Part shown: in pieces, positions 20,418 to 32,652 of the stretch
Numbering within the stretch: position 1 is the first letter of the stretch
Layout of the letters: each line of letters begins with the position of its first letter
From: Lucinisca nassula
Lineage: Eukaryota > Mollusca > Bivalvia > Lucinida > Lucinidae
Length of the DNA stretch: 64,000 bases
Reading direction: 5' to 3'
Assembly: GCA_963580285.1 (NCBI GenBank)
Contig: OY757015.1
Span: 130,962,217 to 131,026,216 of the forward strand
Notes under the pieces: model-generated
What the model saw: the letters and a program-made list of their open reading frames with translations, nothing else
What the model was told of the DNA's origin: nothing
Databases searched by the model: none
Made by a program: the position numbers and the translations under genes

Positions 20418-22456
20418 TGGAGCTTGGTGGTACTAAGGCCTATGAACTTCAGCCTTTGGCTGAAGAGAGAGCTATAGTAGATAAACATGTTTGTCTTTCA
20501 AACACCAAGTTTGTTGTGTGTGTTAACGAAGGCCAAGACAAGCTTCCTACGCTATACTGGTTACCAAAACTTCATAAAAAACCTTACAAAGCACGGTTTA
20601 TTGCAAATTCTAGTTCTTGCACTACCACTGAACTTTCTAAATTATTAACTTCCTGTCTTACTGCTATTAAAACGCATGTAATTAAATATTGTGATAAAGT
20701 CTTTGAAAGATCAGGAAGAAATCTGTTTTGGTCTATAAAAAATTCGAATGAGGTTTTAAATAAATTGAAATCTAGACAGTTTCGTGCTTCTAGTCTGTCT
20801 ACCTACGATTTTTCCACTCTTTACACTACACTTCCTCATAATCTTATAAAAGAAAAGCTTAATGATTTAATTGAATGGGCTTTTCACAGAGAAGGTTCTC
20901 TCTATCTTGCATGTAATGTCAGAAATGCATTTTTCACTTCTAAAGAGCATAAGAATTATACACTTTGGTCATGTCAGAAAGTGTGTGATGCCCTCACCTT
21001 TCTACTTGACAATATTTATATTAGATTCGGTACTAAGTTATTTAGACAAATTGTGGGTATTCCGATGGGTACTAATTGCGCACCTCTTGTGGCTGATCTG
21101 TTCTTGTATTGTTATGAAAGAGACTTCATTTTGTCGCTTTCAATTGATAACCAATCTGAAATTATTGAAGCTTTTAGCTCCACTTCTAGATATTTAGATG
21201 ATTTATTAAATATTGATAATACCTATTTTGATGGTTTGATCAGTCAGATTTACCCCCTAGAACTTCAGTTAAATAAAGCAAATTCTTCTGATACCGAGGC
21301 CCCGTTTTTGGATTTACATCTATCTATTGTAGATGGATTTGTTTCGTGCAAAATTTATGATAAACGCGATGACTTTGATTTTGAGATTGTAAATTTTCCT
21401 TTTTTGGATGGTGATGTTCCTCGTGCGCCATCCTATGGCGTTCATATTTCGCAATTAATTCGATTTGCTAGAGTGTGTAGTCATGTAACTGACTTCAACA
21501 CTCGTAATAAATTATTAACGGCTAAACTCCTTAATTAGGGTTATCGGTACCATAAACTACGCAAAGCCTTTTCAAAATTTTATAGACGCCATTCTGATTT
21601 AATTTCAAAATTCAATATTGGACTTTAATCTCTTCTGCAACAAGGTCTATCGGAACCCGAATTTTATGGTGACTTAGTATATAAATTCAGAAAAATATAT
21701 AACCGCAATGACTTCAGCACCCAATTTCGTAAAATCATTCTTCGATATAAAAAGATTGGGTACAACATGGATATTATACGACAGACTCCATGCATGGTAG
21801 TTAACCCAATCACGGTTGGCAACTTTGCTTCCCTCTTTAATTGCACGCCGGTGGGTCAGGCCTCAGATTCTATGACGGCTCAAACGTAAAGGCTTATTGA
21901 AAATTAAAGAGATAATGTTGGTTGGTGCCTGATGCTCTGTCTCTGGTCGGGCTCATCGGAGTCTAACTGTTGGTTTTCTTTTGCTCCAGCATTTCAGTGG
22001 TTTCTTGCTGTCGAGTCCTCACCGTTGTCTCACCTTTGTGGTTCTTTGATTTCTGTGTTCACGGAGATGTTGCACTGATGAGTTAGGAGGCCTTCATGCG
22101 GACTGAACAAATTATTTGTCTAAATCGCGACGGAAGTAAGGGCGAGGATTGTGGCCACGTAAAATCGATTTAAGCCCCCCAATGGAAATCTTCCACTGAC
22201 CGTTCCAAGGCGGCTCTTCTGTGGCGATTTATTTATGTTGTTGTTTGTTACTTACTGTGTGTATCACTTGTGTCTTTTAATTTTGGATGGCCATATGGCC
22301 ATTTTGTGGGAAAGTAACTGTCCATATGGCCTTCCTTTGTTTAGGTTTCCATTATGGTCTGGTCGCTTAATGTTTGTATTTCTTTCCCTTTGGTGTCTTT
22401 TGTGGATGGAGTAAGTTAATTGTATCAATTCCTGATCTTTGTTTTACTTCTACTTT
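20418..22456 (+). mobile_element. Penelope-like element, copy B (5'-truncated)
   Basis: Starts within the RT upstream part (GGAGCTTGGTGGTACTAAGG, copy A position about 272) and runs to CTACTTT. Over 97% identical to copy A by eye. It lacks CTAATTCAAGG at the tail start, grouping it with copy D. The left flank ends AGTCTT. Confidence 0.9.
20419..21889 (+). pseudogene. Penelope-like RT, copy B, two nonsense codons
   Basis: Same RT as copy A from KAYELQPL onward, with YLDD and GIPMGTNC intact. TAG at 21536-21538 replaces CAG (LLNQG) and TAA at 21626-21628 replaces AAA (IGLKS). The frame then stays open to the normal TAA at 21887. Both lesions follow the polymerase core. Neither is TGA, so they are plain decay. 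Confidence 0.9.
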
Positions 22457-23104
22457 ATGCGGCTCTAGATCGCTCTTTATAGTAATTTTTTCCTTCTATC
22501 TTGCATATTCGGAAATTCCGGAGATATAGCCCCTCCCTCTCCGGTCGTTCGTTAGCGCTTTCTAATCGTTTTCTTTGGTCTGGTTTTACAGTTTTATTTT
22601 GTGTTTTTTTTTTCTCCTCGTTTACAGTAAGTTCTTTCAGTTTGTTTCTTTTATCCTCACGGGTGGTTTCTTGTGTGAAAGGGATTGTTAACATAATAAG
22701 ATGCTTTAAGTTCTGCCTCATATATGATATATTGATATTGTGATCCTAAATATCTAACTTCAAGGTACATCAAAGCTCGTCAAATACCCACACCATGAAC
22801 ATCACGATTCTGATGCATTTTGCTTTGAAGTAAATACACCAAACTCACGCGCTGTCTAGTCAAGTGCTTCACGCATTTCAACTTTCGCCATACATGAGAA
22901 ATCCGCCCAAGAGTCATTCATAACAATAATCCCTTACACGGCTACTATCACAGTAGAGCCCTGATCATAAAGTAAGCTTCTTCTATTCAGAGTACATGCC
23001 ACAAGCCCATCAAAATGTCGCGTGCACATCGACTCGACGATACTGATCCTGTAATTCGTGCACATCAACTCCACGATACTGAATCTGTATTGTCAATACA
23101 GTAT
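22457..23104. other. Unrecognised intron sequence
   Basis: A pyrimidine-rich stretch (22470-22680) and AT-rich sequence. An 88-codon minus-strand frame here is rich in Lys/Glu/Arg and has no recognisable domain; I do not support it as a gene. Confidence 0.4.
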
Positions 23105-23405
23105 AGGTCATTTTGGAGGCGTTGCTTCTAATTCTGTGAGACTTTTACCCGACATTGAATTGAAATGACATCTCAAGCCCTGTCGCCCAATGAAAACAGT
23201 ATAAGTTATAAACATGGACGATTCGACTCGCACCACTTTTCCTGGCAGGTTTAGACCTTCTAAGCAGTTTCCAGTACTCGTGTGCGGTGGATGTCAGCTC
23301 TGCGTGGAATCTTCATGCAGCCCATCTATTACGTCAAGCCCCGATGAGCGGGGGCCGCTATTGCAGGTGCGACTTCACGCCTACGTGAAGTAGTTAGCTG
23401 CCCAG
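23105..23405 (-). mobile_element. SINE-like repeat, third copy
   Basis: Inverted relative of 9722-10053: GAAATGACATCTCAAGCCCT, AGTACTCGTGTGCGG and GGCGTTGCTTCTAATTCTG. The head includes GCCCCCGATGAGCGGGGGC, a short perfect-looking hairpin. Confidence 0.7.
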
Positions 23406-23597
23406 TCAAAGTTTATCGGATTGGTTACAAAATCACAGCCACAAAATAAATGTCTGCTTGTTGCGCGCTCACTTTAAATCATTGGCCCAAAACCCAGGAC
23501 CCTGTTGCTTTAAAGCTTACGATGGTCTTAGTTAATATTTTGTTAAAAATTTCAATATATCATATATACACTTATACTTTTGTTTAAAACGCAATTG

Positions 23598-24150
23598 CCC
23601 CCAGGTATTAGACTTCCTGCCTTGCCGTAGCCCTGGGGGCTCAATTCCCACTGGGCACATTGCCGCTGTGGTCTCTGTGCCCACTGGGAAGAGCTAAAGG
23701 AAGTACCACCCGTTTGCCGTGGGTGGCGTCCTGTAAGCCGGAAGAAGGGATCCTGGAGGTTGAGGGTTACCTGAGGTGGCGGTGCTTCAGGTACCCAACA
23801 CGCCTATTTGGCCTGGCTTTTCGGTGTAGACGGGTGGCCGTGCGGTCCGGCACGGTGAATCGGCTGGTCGCGCCGAGCCCTAGAGATACCGCTTTGCTTT
23901 CTCTTCAACTTTTTTTGTATCTTTCCTGATACCAACCATATGCCCATTTACCTTACCCTTTTCTGTCTTTTTATCTCTAGAAGGCGGTGGCTAAACGGAT
24001 CAATCGTGTAGGCATTTTGTTTATACGAGTATATCTCACGTGTATCTCTAACACCTGCGAGTTGGATAACCACTCCATTATGGTGTTCCCTTGTAGGGAT
24101 CCACGGAGGGCGGAGAGCACTTGGGACGAAACTAGAATTTTTCCTTATGC
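23598..24150 (+). promoter_or_regulatory. LINE copy 1, 5' leader
   Basis: GC-rich leader to the probable ORF1 ATG at 24151. Aligned by eye with 14559-14158 plus 13934-13830 of copy 2, which fixes the element start at the run of five C. I-type LINEs use internal promoters in this region; no specific factor site is claimed. Confidence 0.65.
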
Positions 24151-25510
24151 CTCATGGAAAAAAAACATAACCGCAACGCAGCTAAACGTAAAAAAGACGA
24201 GGATTCATCCGGAACGGATGAACCCAGTCAACAGTGAAGTCAGCAGTCTCAGCATTCTACTCAACAGTCTAGTCAGCAGTCTGCAGCACCAAAGTCAACC
24301 AATTTTCCACGTTTCTTGGTAATGACCTCCAGTGACGATGCACGCACTGTGTCCAGTTAATCACCATTCGTGATAGAAAAAAGCATAGTGTCCATTGCCG
24401 GACATCCCAAAAGCATAAAAAAAGCTTAAGTCAGGTGACCTTTTATTAGAAGTCGAGAGAGAGCAGCAGGTGAAAAGCCTGCTTGGTACCACAAAGCTCT
24501 TCGATCTCAAGGTCAAGGTTTCTCTGCACAACACTCTTAATTCATGTAAAGGTGTCATCCGCAGCCCAGAGCTGCGTCCTTGTACTGATGCAGAGATCAT
24601 TGACAACTTGAGATCTGAGGGCGTCATTGGCGTACGTAACATCCAAGTTCGTAGAGGTGGTGTATTGAAGCCAACAGGTACTTACGTGTTGACTTTCAAT
24701 ACACCAGTTCTGCCCAAGAAAATCAAAGTAGCTTACCTTTCAGTTAACGTAGAGGTGTATATACCAAACCCTCTCAGATGTTACTCGTGTCAGGTTTTTG
24801 GCCACCACGAAAGCAGATGTCAGAAGAAGCAACTCTGTCCAAATTGTGGTGAAGAAAAGCATGTCGATAACCATCAAAACTGTAAGAATGAGGCCAAATG
24901 CGTCAATTGTGGTGGCAAGCATGCTGTTTTCTCTCGAGATTGTCCGGCATGGAAAAAAGAAATACTTACTGTCAAATACCAAAGGGGGTTAACATTCCCA
25001 GAAGCGCGTAAAATTGTTGACGAGCGATACACAACACCAACGACCAGTTACGCCAGCATCACAAAGGGTGCTGGTGTACAAGTTTCTACCTCCGCAACGC
25101 AGACTGTTGAATCATGCATAGCTGAACTGAAAAAATCTGGTGCATGGAGTAAATCCACTCCAGCATCACAAAGTTCAACCAAATTATCAAATGGCGCAAT
25201 CCAGGTTGCTTCGGATCGGTCGACAGCGACCGTACCGAAGCCAGCGCCACATGCAAAAGAGAAACTCGACTCGGGTCGAACTAATAAAGGATCGGAAGAT
25301 CCGAAAAAAACAATTGTCTCAAAAACAGACAGACAACGTAAAATGGAAAGAGACAATATAAGATTCCAGAACAGATTCGGATGTTTGAGTGACAGTGATA
25401 TGGAGTTCGCTGAAACTCCATCATCACCAAGTGGCAATAACAGATCGAGGTCAGCAACACCACGAGCTGGTGGTAGCAGATCAATATCACCAGTTGCAGC
25501 TCCAATATAG
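24151..25510 (+). pseudogene. LINE copy 1, ORF1 RNA-binding gag-like protein
   Basis: The N-terminus (24151-24469) reads a basic start, then QQS-rich text, but is broken by TGA (after PSQQ), TAA (about 24358) and a frameshift in the poly-A at 24418. From 24470 to 25510 it is open for 346 residues. An RRM-like region (residues 1-100 of this part) is followed by CCHC knuckles at 104-117 (CYSCQVFGHHESRC), 123-138 (CPNCGEEKHVDNHQNC) and 144-158 (CVNCGGKHAVFSRDC), and by a Ser/Thr/Lys-rich tail. The product would coat LINE RNA. ORF2 begins 25 bp after the ORF1 stop. Confidence 0.85.
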
Positions 25511-25535
25511 TTTCTAGTCTTAATCTCTTCAAATA

Positions 25536-28500
25536 ATGGATTTAAAACACAAAATAATACAATGGAATTGGCGAGGTCTTAAATCAAATTATAATGAACT
25601 CTTATTACTTATTTCATTATTAAACCCGTCGGTTTTTTGTTTTCAAGAAACTTTTTTAAAAACTGATGACAACCTTGATGTCAGGGGTTTCAATACATAC
25701 AACTATATCTATTCTGATGGTAACAAACCATCTGGTGGCAGTTCAATTCTTGTTAAATCATGTTTACCACAAAGAGAGATCAAATTAAAAACAGACCTAC
25801 AAGCTGTAGCAGTATCGGTTTCTCTGGATAAAGAAACTACAATATGCTCTTTATATATTCCACCCTCATTTTCTTTAAAGCCCGAACATCTTGACTCATT
25901 GCTGAGTCAGCTTCCATCCCCATATCTTTTAGTTGGCGACTTCAATGGTCACAATATTCTATGGGGCTGTAAAGATATCAATAACAGAGGAGCACTTGTT
26001 GAAGATTTTATTGCAAAGAGCGATCTTTGCTTGATGAATGATAAATCTTATACTTACCTTCATCCAGCGACAGGTCATTTGTCTTCTTTAGATCTCTCTT
26101 TGTGTCACCCATCTCTCTTCTTGGACTATGACTGGTCTGTTCATGATGATCAGTGCGGAAGTGATCACTTCCCTGTTATAATTGAGAGCGTAAACGAACA
26201 AGATGAGGACTGTAGCCAGAAATGGAAAATGAATAAAGCCGACTGGGAATTATTCCGTAATTTATGTGAAGAAGAGTTATCAGTTGGTCACTTAAATGAA
26301 TCATCTGACATTGTTTCTGATTACACAAAACTAATTAATATATCAGAACAATGCATTCCAAAGACCTCCACAAATACCAAGAAAAGCAAGCCTTGGTTTA
26401 ATAATGACTGTAAAGAAGCTATTCAAAAGCGCAAACAGGCTCTAAATAAGTTCTGCAAAAGTCCCACTTCAGAAAAGCTAAACGACGTTAAAGTTTTTAG
26501 AGCTAAAGCTCGGCGAACAATCCGAGCTTCCAAACGAAAGTCATGGAGAGAATATGTCTCCAAATTGAACTACAAAACCCCCATTAAAAAGGTTTGGGAT
26601 ATGGTACGAAAAATTTCAGGAAAAACAAAGTCCTCTAGTTTTACACATTTAAATACTGGTTTTGACACAAAAGCTTCAACTAAAAAAGATATTTCAGATA
26701 CTCTTGGTAGCACATTTTTGAGCAATTCATCACCGCGTATTTATTCTGACACTTTTAGAAATTTCCAAAAGGACCAAGAGAAAAGAAATCTAAACTTCAA
26801 ATCCCACAATCACGAAGAATACAACAAACCTTTTAACTTATACGAACTAGTGGAAGCCATTGAAAAATCACACGATACAGCAACCGGCCCCGATGAAATT
26901 CATTATCAGATGCTTAAGCATCTGCCAAAAAGTTCTCTTTCAACACTTTTAGATATCTTTAATAATATTGTGGAAACTGGGGTCTGTCCTGAGAGCTGGC
27001 GTTTTGCTACAGTTGTACAATTCCAAAACCAGGGAAAGATCATGCAGAACCTACGAAATATCGACCGATAGCTTTGACAAGTTGTTTGTGTAAAACATTG
27101 GAGAGAATGATAAACAAGAGATAAGTCTGGTACTTAGAGTCCAACAACCTTATTTCAGAATATCAGTCAGGTTTTCGTTCGGAACGTAGTACCAACGACA
27201 ATTTAATAAGACTAGAAACATTTATACGAGATGCTTTTAGTAACAAAGAACACGTAGTAGCTGTCTTTTTCGACTTGGAGAAAGCATATGATACCACTTG
27301 GCGTTATGGAATATTGAGAGATCTCCATAACCTCGGCTTAAGGGGAAAACTTCCCAGTTAAATTCAAAGTTTTTTAGGTGAGCGTGTATTTCAAGTCCGC
27401 GTGGGATCTACCCTATCAGATCTCTATGCACAAGAGCAGGGTGTCCCACAGGGTAGCATTCTCTCAACTACGCTATTTAACATCAAAATAAATAATATTG
27501 TACAATTTTTGGACGACAAAACAGACTGTTCATTGTATGTTGATGATGTTTGTATATGTTACCGTTCAAAAAACATGAAAACAATTGAACGAAAGTTACA
27601 ACAAAATTTAAAACGAATAGAAGAATGGACTGATAAAAATGGTTTCAAGTTCTCCAAGTCGAAAACGCAGTGTGTTCATTTTTGTAAGCTACGGAAGAAA
27701 CACGACCATCCTTCCCTGTTCTTATACGGATCACAAATTCCTGTTGTTGAAGAAGCCACATTTCTTGGGGTTATATTAGACCAAAAGTTATCTTTTATAC
27801 CACATATTAAATATCTTAAAGCGAAATGCTTAAAAGCTTTGAATCTTTTGAAAGTTTTAGCTCATTCAAGTTGGGGAGCAGATCGGTATACTTTATTACA
27901 TCTTTACCGGTCTTTAATAAGATCTAAATTAGATTATGGGTCTGTTGTTTATGGTTCTGCCAGAAAGTCCTATTTAAAATCCTTGGATACTATCCATCAC
28001 CAAGGCATTCGTCTGGCTATGGGAGCCTTCCGTACTTCTCCCGTATTAAGCCTTTATGTAGAAGCAGGTGAACCATCTTTAACTTCGCGTAGAGAGAAAC
28101 TTTCTCTTCAGTATGCTATTAGACTTGCTGCAAATCCATCTAACCCGGCATCCAAAATTACATTTCCACCTCAATTTGTTGATAAGTATGAAACAAAACC
28201 CACAGCAATCAAACCTTTTGGATTGCGTATTTTACCACTGCTAGAAAATTCAGGTATCGACCTTAAAAATATTCAAAAACATGAAACGGCCGAAGTTCCA
28301 TCTTGGTGTATTAAAAAACCTTCTATTCTGTTCGGCTTACATGATCCGAATCAAATCCAATACTTCTCAAACAAAACTTTCAGGTACTGCAGTCACGTTA
28401 CAATGATTACCAGCAAGTCTATACTGATGGTTCCAAAGAAGGAGATAAAGTTGGTTGTGCGTATGTTTCTAAAGATACGCACAAAACCATGCGCCTTCCA

Positions 28501-29189
28501 GATGGTTCATCTATTTTTACAGCTGAAGCCAAAGCAATAGACCTAGCTTTAGATTTTATCAATTCTTCAACAATTCAAAAAGCAATTATATTTTCTGATT
28601 CACTTTCTGTGCTCAAGGCTTTAGACCTCAAATTCAAAAATTGATCGAAAAACATCATGAAATTTCTAAAACACACCAAATCTTGTTTTGTTGGCTTCCG
28701 AGCCATATTGGCATTGTCGGCAATGAATATGCTGACAAGAAAGCAAAGGAATCGCTCAATCTTGATCCGTCTGTTTTTAAAATTCCTTTTAATAATTTTA
28801 AACCATTTATCAATAGATACATCTTGTCGGAATGGCAAGGCGAATGGGATCGTGCAATAAATAACAAACTCCATGCCATTAAACCTGTCGTTGGAACTAA
28901 ATGCTCTCCTCCACAGTTTTCCAGGAAAGAGGATGTAGTATTAACACGACTGCGAATTGGCCATACCAGAGTTACTCATTCTTTTATTTTAAATGGTGAT
29001 GAACAGCCTTCCTGTGTAGGCTGTGATCAGCCATTCACTGTGAAACATATTTTAATTGAATGTGTAGACTTTTCACAGTCCCGTAACTTATACTTCAAAG
29101 CTGACACTTTGCAACAATTGTTTCAAGATGTACCTTTTGAAAACATTATTTTATTCTTAAAAGAAATTGGACTTTTTCATAAGATTTAA
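25536..29189 (+). pseudogene. LINE copy 1, ORF2 endonuclease-RT-RNase H polyprotein
   Basis: Starts ATGGATTTAAAACAC. The AP endonuclease spans residues 1-230 with catalytic E38 (QETF), D135/N137 (VGDFNGHN) and SDH at 209-211. The RT has DLEKAYDTTW, PQGSILSTTLFN and LYVDD. RNase H has YTDGSKEGD, AEAKAIDLALDF, SDSLS and NEYADKKA. The C-terminal zinc ribbon is CVGCDQPFTVKHILIEC. Lesions: a 1-bp deletion near 27018 (intact in copy 2), nonsense TAA at 27359-27361, a frame change at 28340-28390, and a deletion near 28625. All catalytic residues are still readable, so the copy is young but dead. Confidence 0.88.
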
Positions 29190-29343
29190 CTGTTTAAGAT
29201 ATTTATACATATCAAACTAACTTTTTTATTCTTAATATCCTCATAATTCTATTGCCGTCAACCATTAACCGTTTGACGCTTATGACCCACAAAGAGGGTT
29301 GACGCGTCGTTAAACACGAAATCATAATCATAAAACGCAATTG

Positions 29344-29828
29344 CTACGTAAGTTTCAAATCAAAATGACCAGAGGTTAAGACAATGCACATGCTAGAACA
29401 TTAACAATGATTGCTACTATCATGCCGAACAACTGGGCACAGGCTGTTAGTTTTGTTTGCTTTTATTGAAGTTTAACGGCCCTGTCAACACTATTTTATT
29501 GGAGTTTAACGACCCAGTCCACACTACTTTAGGTCACCTTTGAGCCTCTCAGTTTAATTTTACACACTTTACCTGGGCATGCGTATACATAAGCGATTAA
29601 CTAGTACAGTGTACTGACAACTGCCCCTCTTGAAACAGCAGAACGGAGATAATGACCATAGAAAATATTTCATGATCAATCTGCACGAACGAATGCTGCA
29701 GATCCCGGCAGGTAGCGAACCCACGTCCTCCTGTTCACCAGTAAGATGCGCATCCGACTTCGCTACCGAGGCCGGTTCAGGCTGTTAGTTATCAAATACG
29801 TATTCACATTATTAAACGTATTTGACAG
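29344..29828. other. Intron; tRNA-like SINE scrap at 29715-29785 (-)
   Basis: Mostly unrecognised. On the minus strand 29785-29715 reads CCGGCCTCGGTAGCGAAGTC and GTGGGTTCGCTACC, the A/B-box layout of a degraded tRNA-like SINE head. The stretch ends with the acceptor TATTTGACAG. Confidence 0.45.
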
Positions 29829-30102
29829 TTGACGAATTCGATGGAATGGGCCATTGGTCATTTGGAAGGTGCGAAAAGACACTGCACATATCAGGTGAAG
29901 GTGAATCAACCACTTCCATCAGAAGTCGTGTTGGATCCAAGTTTCGTCGACAACTCTAACGACACAAGCGGAAACGACTCTAATGTAATAAATTCAACTA
30001 TGTCACCAACTTCAGTATATGCTTTCTCGCCTGATTTTTTGGAGGATATAGAAGCTTTATCATGCCCAAACGAATGCAGTGGAAATGGCGTCTGCATAAA
30101 CG
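29829..30102 (+). CDS. VWDE-like gene, exon b (linker and EGF start)
   Basis: Acceptor TTTGACAG, donor GTAAGC. 274 nt, entering in phase 0 and leaving in phase 1. The peptide starts LTNSMEWAIGHLEGAKRHC, continuing the C8-like segment of exon a. It then has an acidic Ser/Asn-rich linker with possible N-glycosylation sites (NDTS, NSTM) and ends SCPNECSGNGVCING, the first half of an EGF-like module. The second half is in the exon at 42214. Confidence 0.85.
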
Positions 30103-30642
30103 GTAAGCTTAAATATTCAACAGTTCATTTAACCCTGTTTGTACCAAACGGAACCTTCATCCTTATATATAGCAGGAGTACATGTCAAAATTTAGGGATG
30201 TCAGGTTGTGTTTTCTTCCAAATTTATATGGAAAATGACTGAATTGTTATCGAACAGTGGAGACCCTGATCAGGCGCCGCGTTCCGCGGCGTCTGATCTG
30301 GGCCTCCACTGTTTGCCAACTACCCATTTTAGGGTTTCTGGTACTAAATTGGTTAAACATCAAAGATATACGTATAGCATTTTGCTGGCTTCATGATTCT
30401 GTTAATTGCAGTGTTTTGTGATATTGTCAAATTATGACTGAAGCTTATTTTGACCAAATCAGGTACTGGAGTGGATTTTTCTATCTTTAAACTAAGACTC
30501 CGCCAGTCTTTCAAACATGAAGGTTGGTCAAGCACATTGACACGATGGTAAGCTCTGTGCATCCTGATAAGAAGGTCGTCTCATCTTGATCTACCCGGTT
30601 TGCATAGGTATCTTACTCGTCCGAAGTCCGGCCCATTATCAT

Positions 30643-30869
30643 GTGTTTTTTGTTGTTGTTGTTGTTTTTATTGTTGTTGTTTTTTTTTTTATCGAGCCGA
30701 TCGTTAATCAGAGGTGGGCGAAAACCGGAGTACCCGACAAAAAACACATGACCTTCCGTTGCAGAGCTTGGCGTCTCACATGTGACCCGAGCCAAGCTTG
30801 AACCACAGCGGTGAGAGACCTAATGGTTAAGAGTCCGCGCTCTTATCCATTAGGCCACGGAGGTCCATT
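30643..30869 (-). mobile_element. tRNA-Lys-derived SINE with TSD
   Basis: Flanked by the 13-bp duplication GGCCCATTATCAT / GGCCCATTGTCAT (30630-30642, 30870-30882; one mismatch). The minus-strand head TGGCCTAATGGATAAGAG has the A-box and GACTCTTAACC carries a CTT anticodon. GGTTCAAGC is the B-box, the body has CCGGTTTTCGCCCACC, and the tail is AAC-rich. The same body recurs at 63093-63237. Confidence 0.85.
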
Positions 30870-31048
30870 GGCCCATTGTCATAATTACATAATCCATCTA
30901 AATATAGTCAACGCTTGGATCTCCCCCTTGCAGATTGCAATTATGCTTAAAAACGTTTTTAAATGTCTCAATACAAGTCAGAATACCTTTCCATTTGTTT
31001 GTCTTTTGATGTATTATTATTTTCGAAAGCAAACTTCAGCATTTTTCT

Positions 31049-32644
31049 AGGGAACCAGGGAAGGGACATTTCTGTTCCAGTATCTAGCAGAACTGTAATT
31101 AAAACAATAAAATTAGAGTGGAAAAAAAACAATAAATTTGTCCTTTAAACGATATAATATGTCGTTTATATTTCTTGTTTTATGTTACACTGAAAAAAAG
31201 CGTGAAATTTAAAACATTAAAATTAGAATGGAACAAAAACAAAATTATGTCGTTTAAACGACATATTTCTTGTATTCTGTCCCACTCTGAAAAAGAAGGG
31301 TGGAATTTAAAAGAATGGAACAGAAAACAGAATGGAACAGAAAACAAAAATAAGTCGTTTATGAGCTCAGCTCCAGCTCAGCTTATGCCGAGGCCTGGTG
31401 TCCGTCGTCCATTGTCCGTCCGTCCGTCGTTAGTCGTTAACTTTTCACCTTTTCGACATCTCCCGAACCGAAAGTCAGATAAAGTTGATATCTGGTGGCA
31501 AGCATCCTGGTGACATGGAGATTCAGATTTGCCAAAAATGGTTCCGTTCGGATTTCCAAGATATCTTGAAATTCTTCAAACGACATCTCCTCCGAAACCA
31601 AAGGTTGAATTGAGCTGAAATTGTTGGAGGCATTGGGACATGGAGAGTCAGACTTCTTAGGACTCTTCAGGTCTGTTATTTCCGATGTCTGCCATGTTGG
31701 CCATCTTGAAAACCTTCAAACAACATCAGCTAGAGAATTGTCTTTTGCATTGAGTTGAGATTGGTGGTTGGCATTTAGGTGATATGAAGATTCAGAATTG
31801 CTTAAATTGTTGCATTCGCATATCCCAGATGGTCGCCATCTTGAAATTCTTCAAAGCACCTGTATTGTAATTGCATACAAGATTTATTTGAAGGGGCAAC
31901 TTAGATGTTATCTGTTTATGTCAAACTCGCTGCGTCCACAAGAAGATTCGCTATCTTGGCTTTTTTGCAAGCGGCCATATACATCATAGCTCTGTGTTGC
32001 AGTTGTATTCGCTTGATTGGTTGACTTTGTTTAAATTTTTGTTAACAGAATATGCCAAAGGCAGTTGCAAACGATAGCTCTGGGCTACCAAACTATACAT
32101 TTACACTCTGCATCAACATCTTCTCTTTCTGAATCCTAAATCAGACAAAGCTGTTCAGAAAATTATTTAGAAGCATCAAGATTATTTAAGCATGTAGATT
32201 CAGAATTGCTTACGGCAGTGTTATCTGATTGACAAAATGGCCACCAAGACGCAATGTAATATATGATCAGGCTCATTTAGGTGAGCGATTCTGGACCACT
32301 TGGGCCTCTTGTTCTTGTTTTCCGTTTCACGCTGAAAAAGTAGCGTGGAAAAGAAAACAATATGTTCCATTCTAACTTTTATTGTTTTAAATTCCACGCA
32401 TCTTTTTCAGAGTGGAACAGAAAACAAGAAATATGTCGTTTAAACGACATATGTTTGTTTTCTGTTGCATTCTAATTTTATTGTTTTAAATTCCACGCTT
32501 CTTTTTCATGGTGGAACAGAAAACAAGAAACACATTATATCGTTTAAACGGCATATTTCTTGTTTGCTTTACCACTCTAATTCTATTGTATTAATTTCTG
32601 CTCTTCTAGGTACTGGAACAGAAATGTCCCTTCCCGGGTTTCGT
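31049..32644. mobile_element. Long-TIR DNA element with 8-bp TSD
   Basis: Flanked by ATTTTTCT at 31041-31048 and 32645-32652. The ends are inverted repeats of roughly 300 bp (left GGAAGGGACATTTCTGTTCC; right, inverted, the same). Each arm is built from subrepeats with GTCGTTTAAACGAC palindromes and GTGGAACAGAAAACAAGAAA text. The centre (31360-32305) holds a different repeat with GTCCGTCCGTCC and GCCATCTTGAAA units, possibly a second insertion. No transposase is present. An 8-bp duplication fits hAT-like or similar cut-and-paste elements. Confidence 0.75.
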
Positions 32645-32652
32645 ATTTTTCT

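Larger units (their letters stand above)
23598..29330 (+). mobile_element. Full-length I-clade LINE, copy 1, with perfect TSD
   Basis: 5.7 kb element bounded by the 13-bp direct repeat TAAAACGCAATTG (23585-23597 and 29331-29343). It has a leader starting CCCCCAGGTATTAGACTTCC, ORF1 with three zinc knuckles, and ORF2 with AP-type endonuclease, RT, RNase H and zinc ribbon. The 3' end is short ATCATAATCATA rather than poly(A). This architecture is that of the I superfamily (Nimb/I-like). Several frameshifts and stops mean this copy cannot move by itself. Copy 2 at 7456-14559 confirms both element ends. Confidence 0.92.

Noticed and set aside
21536..21628. Stops in Penelope copy B as recoding sites
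   Set aside because: They are TAG and TAA replacing Gln and Lys codons, which fits simple decay and not selenocysteine.
22455..22721. 88-codon Lys/Glu-rich minus-strand frame
   Set aside because: Complement of a pyrimidine-rich tract; composition explains it and no homologous domain is visible.
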